Translations under genes and position numbers: made by a program
Shown: one piece after another, positions 35,978-45,477 of the stretch
Numbering within the stretch: position 1 is the stretch's first letter
Layout: each line of letters begins with the position of its first letter
Assembly (NCBI RefSeq): GCF_000379125.1
Contig: NZ_KB900627.1
Coordinates: forward strand, 510,703-574,702
Direction: 5' to 3'
DNA length: 64,000 bases
Source of the DNA: Methylosinus sp. LW4
Lineage (GTDB): Bacteria > Pseudomonadota > Alphaproteobacteria > Rhizobiales > Beijerinckiaceae
The notes under the pieces: generated by a model
Database searches by the model: none
What the model saw: the letters and a program-made list of their open reading frames with translations, nothing else
Told to the model about the DNA's origin: nothing

Positions 35978-38203
35978 ATGAAGACCACGACACATTCTGC
36001 GAGCTGCATGATCGCTCGCGCTCTGCTGGCCAGCGCTTCGGTCGTCGCCATCATGGGCTCGTTCGGCCGAGCCAGCGCGCAGGAAGCGACGACGCTTCCT
36101 CCAATCGATATCGCCGCCGCGCGCGCCGCCAGCGATCACCGAGGCGGTGGCGCGAATGGCGGCGCCGCGGCCGGCTATCGTTTCGACGCGACATCGACGA
36201 CCGGCCCTTGGGGCGAAAGGGCGTTACAGGATACGCCTTATTCGGTCTATTCGGTGAGCACTCCTTATATAGAAAACCGCGTCTTCTCGACGACGGACGA
36301 GGTCTTCCGCGTCAATCCGCTCACCCAGCTCAATATGGGGCAGGGGCGCGGCTACGGCTCGGCGATCTTTATTCGTGGCGTCAAGCAGCAGAGCGGCTTC
36401 AGCCAGATCGACGGCCTCAACATGTCGGGCGTCACCGATCTCGTGCTGTCCTTGGAGGACAAGGAGCGCGTCGATGTTCTCTCCGGCCTCTCCGGCTTCC
36501 TCTATGGGCCGGCGCATGTCGGCGGACTGGTCAATTTCGTCACCAAGCGGCCGACGCCGACGCCATTCTCGAGCGTGACTTTCGGCAATTACGGCGGCTC
36601 GCAACCTTTCGTGCATGTCGATCTCGGCGGCCCGTTCGAGAAGGGAAGCGACTTCGGATATAGGCTCAACTTCGTGAAGAGCAGCGGCGAAACGGCGATC
36701 GACGACAATTTCGTCGACAGATGGCTCGTCAGCGGCGCGCTCGATTGGCGGCCGCTGCAGGAGCTGCTGTTTCAGATCAATTATTCGCATCAGCATATCT
36801 ATGAGAAAGGCACGCTCGCCGATTGGGGATCGTTCAACGGAACCTTTCCGCATTTCAGCGCGAGCATTCTCGATCCCGCGAAAAATTATGGCCAGCCATG
36901 GACGTTCAACAAGAACGACATGGACGTGCTCGGAGCCAATGTCACCTATGACGTGACGCGCAATGTGAAATTTCGCGCCGCCTATCAATATGTCGACATC
37001 GAGAGCGAGAACCTCTATGCGGGCGATAATATCGCATATAGCAATGGTTCATACTCCTATTCCCTCGCGTCTCTTTATAATGCGCCGCATGTGCAGCGAA
37101 ATCAGGCATGGTACGCCTTTACCGACTATGACCTCGACCTTCTCCCGATAAAAGCCAAGACGACATTCGGGCTCTATGGATCCAGCTACTCGCTACGCCA
37201 GCATCAGGACAACACGCTGTTCAAGGGCCTCGGGACTTTCCCCGTTGCCGCTGATCCCGTCTATGTCACGCGTCCGATCTTCACGAATGGCGCGCAACCG
37301 TATTTCCGACAGCAGCAGCTGGATCAAACGAATTGGATCATCGGCGAGGACATCGCTTTCAACGATCAGTGGTCGCTGCTCGCCGGCGCGAGCCTCGCCA
37401 ATATAAAGGCGACGAATTTCAATACCAATGGAACGGTGTCGAGCTATTTCGACAAGACCAGGCTCACGCCGACCGCCTCCCTGATCTATAAGCCGCTGCC
37501 CTGGCTGACAGGCTATGGAACCTACATCCAATCGCTCCAAAATGGCGGAACCGCCTCGACCAGCTTCTCCTCATTGCCAGTGACCAACGCCAGTCAGGCG
37601 CTCAGTCCGACGACCAGCGAGCAGGTCGAGATCGGCGCGAAAGCCAATGTCTCGCAAATTCTTCTGACTGCCGCTCTGTTCCAGATCGACAAAGCCAACA
37701 CCTTTTACAAAGCGAATGGCGCCAGCTACACATTCACCAATGATGGGCGGCAGCTTCATCGCGGTCTCGAAATGACGGCGACGGGCAAGATATTCGATGA
37801 TCTCACCGTCACCGGCGGCTTCACGCTGCTCGATGCGAAGATCACCCAGACCAACACATTCTATCTTCTCGGCCAGCCTCCCGCAGGCTCGGCGAAAAAC
37901 ATGGGGAAGCTCTATGTCGAATATCGCCTGCCCTTCGTGCCGGGGCTGACATTGACAGGCGGCTTCAACTATGTCGGCCCACAGGTCGGCAATGTCTTCG
38001 CGCCGACGAATGTGCGCGCGATCGAATGGCTGCCCTCTTACGTGACCGGCGACATCGGGCTACGCTACGAGACCCGCATTTTCGATACGGAGACGATCTG
38101 GCGCGTCGACATGACCAATATCGCCAACGCATCCTATTGGCAGCAGACTGAAATGCTGGGAGCGCCGCGCACCGTCGCTTTTTCGGCGACCGCGAAATTC
38201 TAA
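35978..38203 (+). CDS. TonB-dependent receptor of the NifD-like/radical-SAM operon
   Basis: 741 residues. Signal peptide ending GRASAQ, TonB-box-like TTLPPIDI, plug with SAIFIRGVKQQSGFSQIDGL and ERVDVLSGLSGFLYGPAHVG, and a barrel ending TAKF. The ATG at 35978 has GGGGG about 10 bases upstream. It follows the NifD-like gene by 158 bases (no gene in the gap) and precedes the binding-protein gene by 11. It should bring a chelate across the outer membrane for the binding protein and the divergent FecCD-type permease and ATPase. The plug motifs resemble siderophore receptors; the ligand is unknown. Confidence 0.92.
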   Translation: MKTTTHSASCMIARALLASASVVAIMGSFGRASAQEATTLPPIDIAAARAASDHRGGGANGGAAAGYRFDATSTTGPWGERALQDTPYSVYSVSTPYIENRVFSTTDEVFRVNPLTQLNMGQGRGYGSAIFIRGVKQQSGFSQIDGLNMSGVTDLVLSLEDKERVDVLSGLSGFLYGPAHVGGLVNFVTKRPTPTPFSSVTFGNYGGSQPFVHVDLGGPFEKGSDFGYRLNFVKSSGETAIDDNFVDRWLVSGALDWRPLQELLFQINYSHQHIYEKGTLADWGSFNGTFPHFSASILDPAKNYGQPWTFNKNDMDVLGANVTYDVTRNVKFRAAYQYVDIESENLYAGDNIAYSNGSYSYSLASLYNAPHVQRNQAWYAFTDYDLDLLPIKAKTTFGLYGSSYSLRQHQDNTLFKGLGTFPVAADPVYVTRPIFTNGAQPYFRQQQLDQTNWIIGEDIAFNDQWSLLAGASLANIKATNFNTNGTVSSYFDKTRLTPTASLIYKPLPWLTGYGTYIQSLQNGGTASTSFSSLPVTNASQALSPTTSEQVEIGAKANVSQILLTAALFQIDKANTFYKANGASYTFTNDGRQLHRGLEMTATGKIFDDLTVTGGFTLLDAKITQTNTFYLLGQPPAGSAKNMGKLYVEYRLPFVPGLTLTGGFNYVGPQVGNVFAPTNVRAIEWLPSYVTGDIGLRYETRIFDTETIWRVDMTNIANASYWQQTEMLGAPRTVAFSATAKF

Positions 38204-38214
38204 AGGGACGGAGA

Positions 38215-39324
38215 TTGCGTTCTTTCACGACTGTGAGCCTCGCTTTCCTGCCGATCCTGGGCCTGGGATTGGCGGCGGCAGGCCCGCATGTCGCATCGCC
38301 TTCGCCACATAGATCGATCAAGGATATGAGAGGCCGCGACGTCACCGCCGCGGTCCCGGCGCGCCACGCCCTCATCTTTGCGCCAGTGGCCTCGATCTAT
38401 CTCACGGTAGACGGAGATCCCGGACATATCGCCGCTACCAGCAGTTCACGTTCCAGCGGAAACGAATTGAGCCGCGGGTTGCTGCGTCGCGTGTTTCCCT
38501 CGGTGCGCGACCTCGCGCCGGCGCCGACGTCAGGAGGCGACACCGTCGTGCCCGGCGACCCGGAAGCTATTCTGATGACGCGCAGCGACGCGATCCTGTC
38601 ATGGTCCTGGTTCGCCGCGCCCTTGCTGAGAATCGGCGCGCCATTGGCGCAGCTCGATAGCCGAGCGTCTGGCGATGTGTCGCACAGCGTGGAACAGCTC
38701 TGGCGCTTGATCGGCGCCCTCGCCGATAGGCGAGAGCGTGTGGATTTCCTGATTCGTCGTCACCAGGCGGAGCTCGGCGCTTTTTCGAAGGAGCGCCCCG
38801 CCGCGCCAATTCGTCGCAAGGTCGCTTATCTCTTCCAGATCGACCCGCTGATCATGGCTTTCGGCGGAACGGGCATCGACGCCGACCTCGATCAGGTGAA
38901 TGCGGAAAATGTCGCAGCCTCGCTCCATTCCCCTCATATGACGATCGAGGAGCTGATCGCGCGCGCGCCGGATGTCATCATAATTTCCGGCTATCCGAAA
39001 GACGACGCCGTTCATCGCTTGCTCGACAATGCGGCGTTACGATGCGTGCCCGCGGTCCGATCACGACGAGTCTATCGCGAGCCGCGTGGTGGAATGCGCA
39101 TGGAAGGATTGGTCGAGGAGCCGATCATGCTGCAATGGATGTCCGAAATCATCTATCCAGAGACGGAGCGACGATTTCGCAGTAAGCTGCGGCAGGCTTA
39201 TGCGGATGTCTATGGCTTCAGCCTCACGGACGATGCGATCGACGAGACCCTGGTTTTGCGAGAGAATGCGGACTCTGCGGATTACGCCCGCTTCCTCGCT
39301 TCGACCGACACGGAGCGACGCTGA
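38215..39324 (+). CDS. periplasmic binding protein, FecB/BtuF fold
   Basis: 369 residues from a TTG start at 38215, which has GGGACGGAG just upstream. A signal peptide (FLPILGLGLAAAG) precedes DMRGRDVTAAVPARHALIF. Typical lobes follow, with PGDPEAILMTRSDAILSW and TIEELIARAPDVIIISGYP. It is divergent from the binding protein at 3 kb; the two probably bind different ligands. It lies 11 bases after the receptor and 3 bases before the radical-SAM gene, so they are co-transcribed. It is the missing partner of the permease and ATPase on the opposite strand. Confidence 0.88.
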   Translation: MRSFTTVSLAFLPILGLGLAAAGPHVASPSPHRSIKDMRGRDVTAAVPARHALIFAPVASIYLTVDGDPGHIAATSSSRSSGNELSRGLLRRVFPSVRDLAPAPTSGGDTVVPGDPEAILMTRSDAILSWSWFAAPLLRIGAPLAQLDSRASGDVSHSVEQLWRLIGALADRRERVDFLIRRHQAELGAFSKERPAAPIRRKVAYLFQIDPLIMAFGGTGIDADLDQVNAENVAASLHSPHMTIEELIARAPDVIIISGYPKDDAVHRLLDNAALRCVPAVRSRRVYREPRGGMRMEGLVEEPIMLQWMSEIIYPETERRFRSKLRQAYADVYGFSLTDDAIDETLVLRENADSADYARFLASTDTERR

Positions 39325-39327
39325 GCC

Positions 39328-40347
39328 ATGCCGCGAGAAATCATCGTCACCGGCGTTCATCTTCACGCCAACGCCGCGCCATGCTTCCATCATTGCCGCT
39401 ATTGCCAGCTGAAGAGCTACCGGCTGCGACCAGCGCCTATCGAACGTTTTGTCGCCCTGGTCGAACGCTTCATCGAATGGCGCAATGCCGGACACCAAGA
39501 TTTCGAGATCGCGCCTTGGTATGGGAACAGCCATGATTATTCATTGGCGACCACCAAAGCGCTTCGCGAGCTGGAGAAGAAGCTCGGCTGGACAAGCCAT
39601 GTCGTTCTGCTCGGCGGCGTCGCGCATCGATCGCGACAAGAGATGAAGCAATGGCTGCTGGAGCGGCGTGATCTCGGGATCGACACAGTGGTCGCGACGT
39701 TCAGCGGCCATGGCGCTCGCCACGATCATTGGAACAATATGGCCGGCAACTACCAATTCCAGCTCGACGCCCTTCACTTGGCGGCGGAGATCGGCATGAA
39801 GCTGCAACAGCGTATTTTGTTGATCCGCGACAGTGTTCCGAGCTTGGACGAGCTGCTGGACGATCTGGACCGCGGTCCAGCGACGTCTCGCGAACGCTGG
39901 GCCGTCCCGCTTTTCTATTCCGGCGTGGCGCGTGGTCTCGAGGAGCAGCGTCTGACCGAGGTGGAGATCGATTCGCTTCCGGCGCGCGTCAAGGATTGTC
40001 TTCGTGATGATAGGCCCAATTGGCGATCCGAAAAAAATTGGATCGAGCATGTCCGCCAGTCGCCCGATGACGAAGCGGAAGCGATGGCCATCAGCCTCCC
40101 GCTCGATGAGCAAAGTCTCGATTGGGCGGATGCGCGCTCCTGCGATCAAATCATCACAGAACTCATAGCGCGCTGGCGTGCGGCCCATCTCGCCGCGCCC
40201 TCTCGCAAGGAATTATGCGAAGGCTATGGCGACGTCGCCAATGATAGGCTGTATTTCAACGTGCAGCAGATGGAAAAAGCTTGGTTCGATCGCTACAAGA
40301 AGGACAACATCTGTCGGTTCGATATCAGTGCCACAAAATTTTCGTGA
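39328..40347 (+). CDS. radical-SAM enzyme of the uptake operon
   Basis: 339 residues. The N-terminus has the radical-SAM cluster motif C19-x3-C23-x2-C26 (APCFHHCRYCQLKS), and VVLLGGVAH lies where a glycine-rich SAM-contact strand is expected. Alternating strands and helices suit a partial TIM barrel. Only two other cysteines, both isolated in the C-terminal third, were noticed, so no clear second Fe-S cluster or SPASM domain. I do not recognise a characterised subfamily. It is translated from an ATG 3 bases after the binding-protein stop and is the last gene of the operon. Radical chemistry on the imported ligand, or on a cofactor held by the NifD-like protein, is the natural inference. Confidence 0.85.
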   Translation: MPREIIVTGVHLHANAAPCFHHCRYCQLKSYRLRPAPIERFVALVERFIEWRNAGHQDFEIAPWYGNSHDYSLATTKALRELEKKLGWTSHVVLLGGVAHRSRQEMKQWLLERRDLGIDTVVATFSGHGARHDHWNNMAGNYQFQLDALHLAAEIGMKLQQRILLIRDSVPSLDELLDDLDRGPATSRERWAVPLFYSGVARGLEEQRLTEVEIDSLPARVKDCLRDDRPNWRSEKNWIEHVRQSPDDEAEAMAISLPLDEQSLDWADARSCDQIITELIARWRAAHLAAPSRKELCEGYGDVANDRLYFNVQQMEKAWFDRYKKDNICRFDISATKFS

Positions 40348-40452
40348 ATTCCACGACTCCATTGCCGCCCGCGCGGGAGGGCCGCCGAGCATCTCGAATT
40401 TGAGGCGTAGGCCCGCGAAAAACAAAATTCGATCGACATATTTCGCCGCGCG

Positions 40453-41217
40453 TCAGCCCGACGGATCGTTACGCAGCTTCGACTCGACGACCGCGGCGAT
40501 GTCGCGGAGTCGCGGATCGGCGCGTCGTCGCGGACGCGCGACGTCGATCGCGACCGAGGCGCGAACCTCGCCCGGCTTGCCGCCGAGCGCGATCACGCGA
40601 TCAGCGAGATAGACCGCTTCGTCGATATCATGCGTCACGAAGAGAATCGTCTTGCCCGTCTCGCGCCAGAGCATAAGCAGATCATCCTGCAAGCGTTGCC
40701 GCGTCGGCGTGTCGAGCGCGGAGAACGGCTCGTCCATCAGCAGCAGGTCGGGCCGCACTGCGAGCGCGCGCGCCAGAGCGACGCGCTGCCTCTGTCCGCC
40801 GGAGAGCTGATGCGGAAAGCGTTCGCCATAGCCCTCGAGACCGACGCCGCGCAATGCCTCCAGCGCGCGGATGTGGCGCTCCTCTTTCGAGAGCTTTGTC
40901 TTCTCGAGGCCGAGCGCCACATTGGCCTCGACGCGTCGCCAGGGAAGCAATCGCGCATCCTGGAACACCAGCGCCATCGCGCACTCGGATCGCGAGTCGA
41001 AACGCAGCACGCCGGCCGAAGGTTCCGCGAGGCCGATGAGCACGCGCAGCAAGGTCGATTTTCCGACGCCGGAGGCGCCGAGAATCGCGATGAATTCCCC
41101 GCGCGCGATGGAAAGATCGAGCCGCTCCAGCACAGCGACATGAGCGCCGTCATGGTCATAGCCGAGCGCCAGCTCCTCGATCTCGATGAGCGGCGGCGGA
41201 GGCGTCACGCCTTCCAT
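40453..41217 (-). CDS. TauB/SsuB-type ABC transporter ATPase
   Basis: About 254 residues. Walker A is GASGVGKSTLL, Q-loop VFQDARLLPWR, signature LSGGQRQRVALARAL, Walker B LLLMDEPFSALD. The H-loop is VTHDIDEAV. This is the nitrate/sulfonate/taurine (NitT/TauT) family. Start at 41217 overlaps the permease stop by 13 bases. It belongs to a minus operon with the permease and a DUF3604 protein; the binding protein is divergent at 44.5 kb. The substrate is not predictable. It converges on the radical-SAM gene with about 100 empty bases between. Confidence 0.92.
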   Translation of the reverse strand: MEGVTPPPPLIEIEELALGYDHDGAHVAVLERLDLSIARGEFIAILGASGVGKSTLLRVLIGLAEPSAGVLRFDSRSECAMALVFQDARLLPWRRVEANVALGLEKTKLSKEERHIRALEALRGVGLEGYGERFPHQLSGGQRQRVALARALAVRPDLLLMDEPFSALDTPTRQRLQDDLLMLWRETGKTILFVTHDIDEAVYLADRVIALGGKPGEVRASVAIDVARPRRRADPRLRDIAAVVESKLRNDPSG

Positions 41218-41948
41218 GTGAGAAGCCTCGATTGTGCGAAGATGAAGGCCATGTCGATCAGGCCATAGAGCGCCGCCATGGTCAGCATGTAGACGACGAC
41301 GATATCGGTGGCGAGCAGGCTGGATGCCTGATTCATGCGCTGCCCAAGGCCGGCGACCCCGAACAATTCGGCCGCGACCACCGCCATCCACGCCTGGCCG
41401 AGCGAGGTGCGCACGCCGACGAGAATGCCAGGCAGGCTCGCCGGAAACTGCACCTTCACCAGTTTCTCCCAGCTGGTTCTGAAACCGAATGCGGCCGCCA
41501 CCTCGACGAGATCGCGATCGACATTGCGAATGGCCCCGTGAGCCGAGAAATAGACGATCCAAAACACGCCGACGGCGATGATGAACACCGCCGCCTTCTC
41601 CTCGACGCCGAACCAGAGAATAGCGAAAGGAATCCAGGCGAGTCCGGGGATGGGACGAAGAATGCGCGTGATCCAGGCAGTCGCCCATTCGAGCGGCGGA
41701 TGCGCGCCGGTCGCCACGCCCGCCGCAGCGCCGAGCGTCACGCCGACGAGCAGCCCGGCGAGATAATGCGAGAGGCTCGCGCCGACGCAGGCGAGCCAGA
41801 CGCCATTCTGCAGCTCGCGCCAGAAGGCGCCGGGCAATTGGCTGGGCACGGGCAGAAGCGCGCGCGCTCCCGGCGTGAACAATGGCGCCAGCTCCCATGC
41901 GCCGAGGAATAGCGCGAGACCAAGCAAGGAGGCGAGGCGCTGTTTCAC
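41205..41948 (-). CDS. TauC/SsuC-type ABC transporter permease
   Basis: About 247 residues, five to six membrane helices, with the BPD family EAA-like loop (EVAAAFGFRTSWEKLVKVQFPASLPGILVGVR). Start is GTG at 41948 with AGGAGAGG just upstream. It overlaps the DUF3604 stop (GTGA), so the two are coupled. The longer open frame to 42167 is antisense to nothing real and lies within the DUF3604 gene. Partner of the adjacent ATPase. Confidence 0.9.
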   Translation of the reverse strand: MKQRLASLLGLALFLGAWELAPLFTPGARALLPVPSQLPGAFWRELQNGVWLACVGASLSHYLAGLLVGVTLGAAAGVATGAHPPLEWATAWITRILRPIPGLAWIPFAILWFGVEEKAAVFIIAVGVFWIVYFSAHGAIRNVDRDLVEVAAAFGFRTSWEKLVKVQFPASLPGILVGVRTSLGQAWMAVVAAELFGVAGLGQRMNQASSLLATDIVVVYMLTMAALYGLIDMAFIFAQSRLLTWKA

Positions 41949-44362
41949 TTCGCCTCTCCTGCGTCCTGTCCATCGCCGAAGGTGATGAACAGCGCCGACG
42001 ACCACACTTTCGCGTCGTCGCGCTGACGGCCGAATAGATAGATCGGGCGGAATCCGAACGGGCCGTTGCGCGGCTCGAGCGTGAATCGTCCCGCGATGTC
42101 GCGTGGAAGCGGCGCGTCTGTGAGACGCTCGAAAGCAACGAACATTTCGGCCCCGCCGAGCTCCCATCGCAACTCGCCCTTCTCGAGCAGCTCGCTTCCC
42201 GTCGCCTCGAAGCGAAACTCCGGCGCATGGACGAAAGGCGCGGGAAAACGCGGATCGCCGACCTTCACGAAACCGCCGATCGTTCCCTCGATGATAAAGC
42301 GCGCGGCGGAAAGATCATCGATCTCGAGCTCCAACGCGTCGGAGTCGCCATAGGTCTCCGAGCGAAAAGCGATGTCGGTCGCTCCCGAGCGCCAAGCGCT
42401 CTCCTCGTCATGCTCGAAGCCGACGCTCGCAAAGCTGCGCACGACGGCGCCCTGCACGCGCAGACGGCCGTTCCAGCTCGCCCAGCGATAGCGATCCTTT
42501 ATTCGCGCGCCGCCCCAGCGCAGCCGCACACGCTTGCGCGAGAAGCCGAGCTCGGCATGGAGATTCCGGCGCCAGAGCAGCCCCTCATGGTCGAAGGCGG
42601 CGATCTCGTCGAAGCCGACGTCGCCGAGGAAGCGATAGTCGATCTCGGCCGGCCCTCGATGCGCGAAGGCGTCGCCTTGGAGGCGATCGCCGCACCGGAC
42701 GATGAGCGCGACATGTTCCCCGGTCGTCGCGAAACTATGACGCGCGCGCAAGGCGCGGCCGATCGTGACACGGTCGAGGCTTTCGGCGAAAACGCCGGTC
42801 AGCCCTCCGCGCACGCCGAACACTTGCACGCCGGGCGCGCCGCCGCCCGGCCGACCGCGATGCTCGTCGCTGTTCGCGCAGACGCCGAGCCGATAGCCGC
42901 GGGCGATCACGTCATGATAGAGCCAGGGGAAATGCCCCCACGCCGAGGCGATCTCGACGAGCCGCTCGAGCTCGGGGTGGTGCCAATCGGCGATATAGCG
43001 CCGCCCGCCGACATGTGGCACGACGAGATGGGTCTCCGGCGAATGGCCGTAAGCGTCCCACAGCTCGTTCACCGGCCAGCGGCCGAGCTCGACCTTCGGA
43101 GACTTCATGTCCTCGTTCCAGGACAGGGTGCGATTGTGCCGCCCTTGTGCGTCATATGGAAAGTCTGGCTCGTCGTCGCCGAGGAAGATCACCTTGTGAT
43201 CGCCTCCCGCCGTCGAGCTTCCGCACCATTCCTGCACCGGATAGGTCACAAAGCGTCCTGGCGCGTCGAGCGCGTTCACGGCGGCGACGCCGTCATGCCA
43301 ATTGGCGTCGGTGATCTGAAAATCATTCGCCGTGTAGCCGAACACATCGACGCCGCCGACATCGCGCGCGAAGGCGGCGTTGTAGGAGGGGCTGTTGGTG
43401 CCGACCGTGTCATGCGCATGAACATGCAGATCGGCGTAGAAGCCGCGCGGCGCCGGCGCGTCCGCGAAGACCGTGAGATAGGCCCGAGCCGTGGGAATCG
43501 CGTGCGCCTCCGGCTCGGCGGCCAGCGTCACGTCTCCCCGATCGGTAGGAACATCCTCTATTGCGACGCTCGCCCAGCCTTTTTCGGGAAAGACGAGCTC
43601 GCGGGACGCGATCGTGTCGGCGCCCGCGAGAATCGAGAGATGGATGCGGCCGGGAAAGTCGCTGACGATATTACCCCAGCGATCGAGCGCCGAGAGCCGG
43701 AATGGCGCGCGAGCGCCCGGGCGCGCGAAACGCGGGCCGACGAGCGACAGCCGCGCCGGCGCGCCGGCGACGACGCGCAGCGAGACATCCCCCGGCACCG
43801 CGACGTAACGTGACGTGCCGAGCGGGTCGACATAGGCGCGAAAGCGAAAATCATCGTCGACGAAGGTCTGGACCCGCGTGCCGGGTCCGCCGGCCCGTCG
43901 ATCGCCCAACCGGATGACGATATGGTCGCCCATGTTGAGATAGCCGTCGATCACATCGACGATCAGGGCCTTCTGATAAGGCCGCTCATGTCCCTTTTGA
44001 TCGAAGCGGACCGAAAGATGCTGCACGCTCGCCGGTGATTGTCCGGGAGCCAGCGGGCCGGCCTGATATTCGACGCTGAGATAATCGGCGCCTTTCGGGT
44101 CGACGGTCTGGAACAGCGCCCAGTCCGAATAAAATTTGAACGTGGCCTTGAAGGTCGCGCCGTCGGCGACGCCGCTCGCGCCGACTTCATAGTCCAGAAG
44201 GATTTCCTGCCAGGATCCGGCCTCCGCTTCGTCGAGGCTGCAAGTGAGCTGGCCGGCGAAGGGAGCTTGCTTCATCTTCTCATAGAGCCCTTCCGGCGCG
44301 ACCGGCGCCGAGGGTCGCGCTCCCGATGGCCGGGTCCGCGCGCTATCCTTCTCATCCGACAA
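41945..44362 (-). CDS. DUF3604-family protein (PHP-like hydrolase domain)
   Basis: 805 residues, apparently cytoplasmic (no signal peptide). The N-terminal half contains beta-rich domains (residues 20-300). A PHP-like centre follows, with FYADLHVHAHDTVGTNSPS, then VVPHVGGRRYIADWHHPELE and CANSDEHRGRPGG. Together these provide His and Asp metal ligands. The C-terminus is beta-rich again. DUF3604 proteins have no established reaction; PHP relatives are metal-dependent phosphoesterases or lyases. Translational coupling to a TauC-type permease suggests it acts on the compound imported by that transporter. Confidence 0.8.
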   Translation of the reverse strand: MSDEKDSARTRPSGARPSAPVAPEGLYEKMKQAPFAGQLTCSLDEAEAGSWQEILLDYEVGASGVADGATFKATFKFYSDWALFQTVDPKGADYLSVEYQAGPLAPGQSPASVQHLSVRFDQKGHERPYQKALIVDVIDGYLNMGDHIVIRLGDRRAGGPGTRVQTFVDDDFRFRAYVDPLGTSRYVAVPGDVSLRVVAGAPARLSLVGPRFARPGARAPFRLSALDRWGNIVSDFPGRIHLSILAGADTIASRELVFPEKGWASVAIEDVPTDRGDVTLAAEPEAHAIPTARAYLTVFADAPAPRGFYADLHVHAHDTVGTNSPSYNAAFARDVGGVDVFGYTANDFQITDANWHDGVAAVNALDAPGRFVTYPVQEWCGSSTAGGDHKVIFLGDDEPDFPYDAQGRHNRTLSWNEDMKSPKVELGRWPVNELWDAYGHSPETHLVVPHVGGRRYIADWHHPELERLVEIASAWGHFPWLYHDVIARGYRLGVCANSDEHRGRPGGGAPGVQVFGVRGGLTGVFAESLDRVTIGRALRARHSFATTGEHVALIVRCGDRLQGDAFAHRGPAEIDYRFLGDVGFDEIAAFDHEGLLWRRNLHAELGFSRKRVRLRWGGARIKDRYRWASWNGRLRVQGAVVRSFASVGFEHDEESAWRSGATDIAFRSETYGDSDALELEIDDLSAARFIIEGTIGGFVKVGDPRFPAPFVHAPEFRFEATGSELLEKGELRWELGGAEMFVAFERLTDAPLPRDIAGRFTLEPRNGPFGFRPIYLFGRQRDDAKVWSSALFITFGDGQDAGEAK

Positions 44363-44454
44363 TCCGGCCCTCCTTCTGTTCTATTTCGACCATAGACTAA
44401 ATCATCATATTGACGCAAACTCACCCCGTCACAATTCGAGACGGAGGAAAATCA

Positions 44455-45477
44455 GTGTCGAAGAAGCTCGTCGCGATGGCCATGGCTTTCGCCTTCCACG
44501 CCAGTTGCGCCGCGGCCGAAACAGTGACCGCGCGCGTCGGGGTCATCCCGGTCATCGGCGCGGCCCCCCTGTTCGTGGCGGAGAAGGAAGGCTGGCTCCA
44601 CGAGAGCGGACTCGATCTGCAGACCAAGGTCTTCGAGAGCGGCCCCAATATCGTTCAGGCGGCCGCGAGCGGCGGCATCGACATTTACATCGGGGGCGTC
44701 GCGCCGGCCGCCGCGGGACGGGCGAAAGGCATCGATCTGCGCGTCGTGGCGGCCCTCGCCGTCGACGAGAATGTGCTCGTCGGCGGCCCCAAGCTCAAAG
44801 CGTTCTTCAAAAAAGGGGTCGCGCCAGCGGCGGCTTTCAAGGCCTTCCGAGTCGCCAACGGCCGGCCGGCCAGAATCGCCACCCAGCCGCCCGGCTCGGT
44901 GCCGGCGGCCAATTTACAATATTGGCTGCGCGAGGCGACGCATACCGATCCGTCCGACGTCGAGATCGTCTCCATCGGCATAGACGCGACGCAGCAGGCT
45001 CTGCTCGCGAACGCCGTGGAAGCCGCGACGGTCCGCGAGCCGACGCTGACGATCGTGCAAAAGGCCAATCCCGAGATCACGCTGATCGCCGGAGGCTCGG
45101 AGCTGTTTCCCGGTCAGCCGGGCACCGTTGCGGCGATCTCGAAGGATTTTCTCGAGAAGCACCCGCAGCAGACGCGAGCGCTGGTTGACGGGCTCGTCCG
45201 CGCCGTGGAGGAACTGCAGAAAAATCCCGATCGCGCCGCGCCCCATGTCGAAGCGGCCTTGTCCAAGGGAATCGTCGACGGCGCGACCATTCGAAAATCG
45301 CTGTCGTCGCCGGCCGTCCATTTCGTGGTCGATCCGAAATCGATCATAGAATCGACCAAAGCGCTTCTCGCCTATCAGGTGAAGCTCGGCGTCGCCGACA
45401 AGGCGCCGAGCGTCGACGGTCTCTTCGATTCGAGCTTCTTCGACAAGGTGACGAGCGAGAAATCCTCGAAGAAGTGA
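44455..45477 (+). CDS. NMT1/TauA-type periplasmic binding protein
   Basis: About 340 residues from GTG 44455, with GGAGGA 6 bases upstream. A signal peptide (AMAMAFAFHASCAAAE) is followed by the SsuA/NMT1 fold: VIPVIGAAPLFVAEKEGWLHESGLDL, VQAAASGGIDIYIGG, RIATQPPGSVPAANLQYWLR and ALLANAVEAATVREP. It is divergent from the DUF3604-permease-ATPase operon and completes that transporter. The upstream ATG at 44410 would leave a non-secretory N-terminus and is less likely. Known relatives bind sulfonates, nitrate, thiamine precursors or aromatic acids. Confidence 0.88.
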   Translation: MSKKLVAMAMAFAFHASCAAAETVTARVGVIPVIGAAPLFVAEKEGWLHESGLDLQTKVFESGPNIVQAAASGGIDIYIGGVAPAAAGRAKGIDLRVVAALAVDENVLVGGPKLKAFFKKGVAPAAAFKAFRVANGRPARIATQPPGSVPAANLQYWLREATHTDPSDVEIVSIGIDATQQALLANAVEAATVREPTLTIVQKANPEITLIAGGSELFPGQPGTVAAISKDFLEKHPQQTRALVDGLVRAVEELQKNPDRAAPHVEAALSKGIVDGATIRKSLSSPAVHFVVDPKSIIESTKALLAYQVKLGVADKAPSVDGLFDSSFFDKVTSEKSSKK

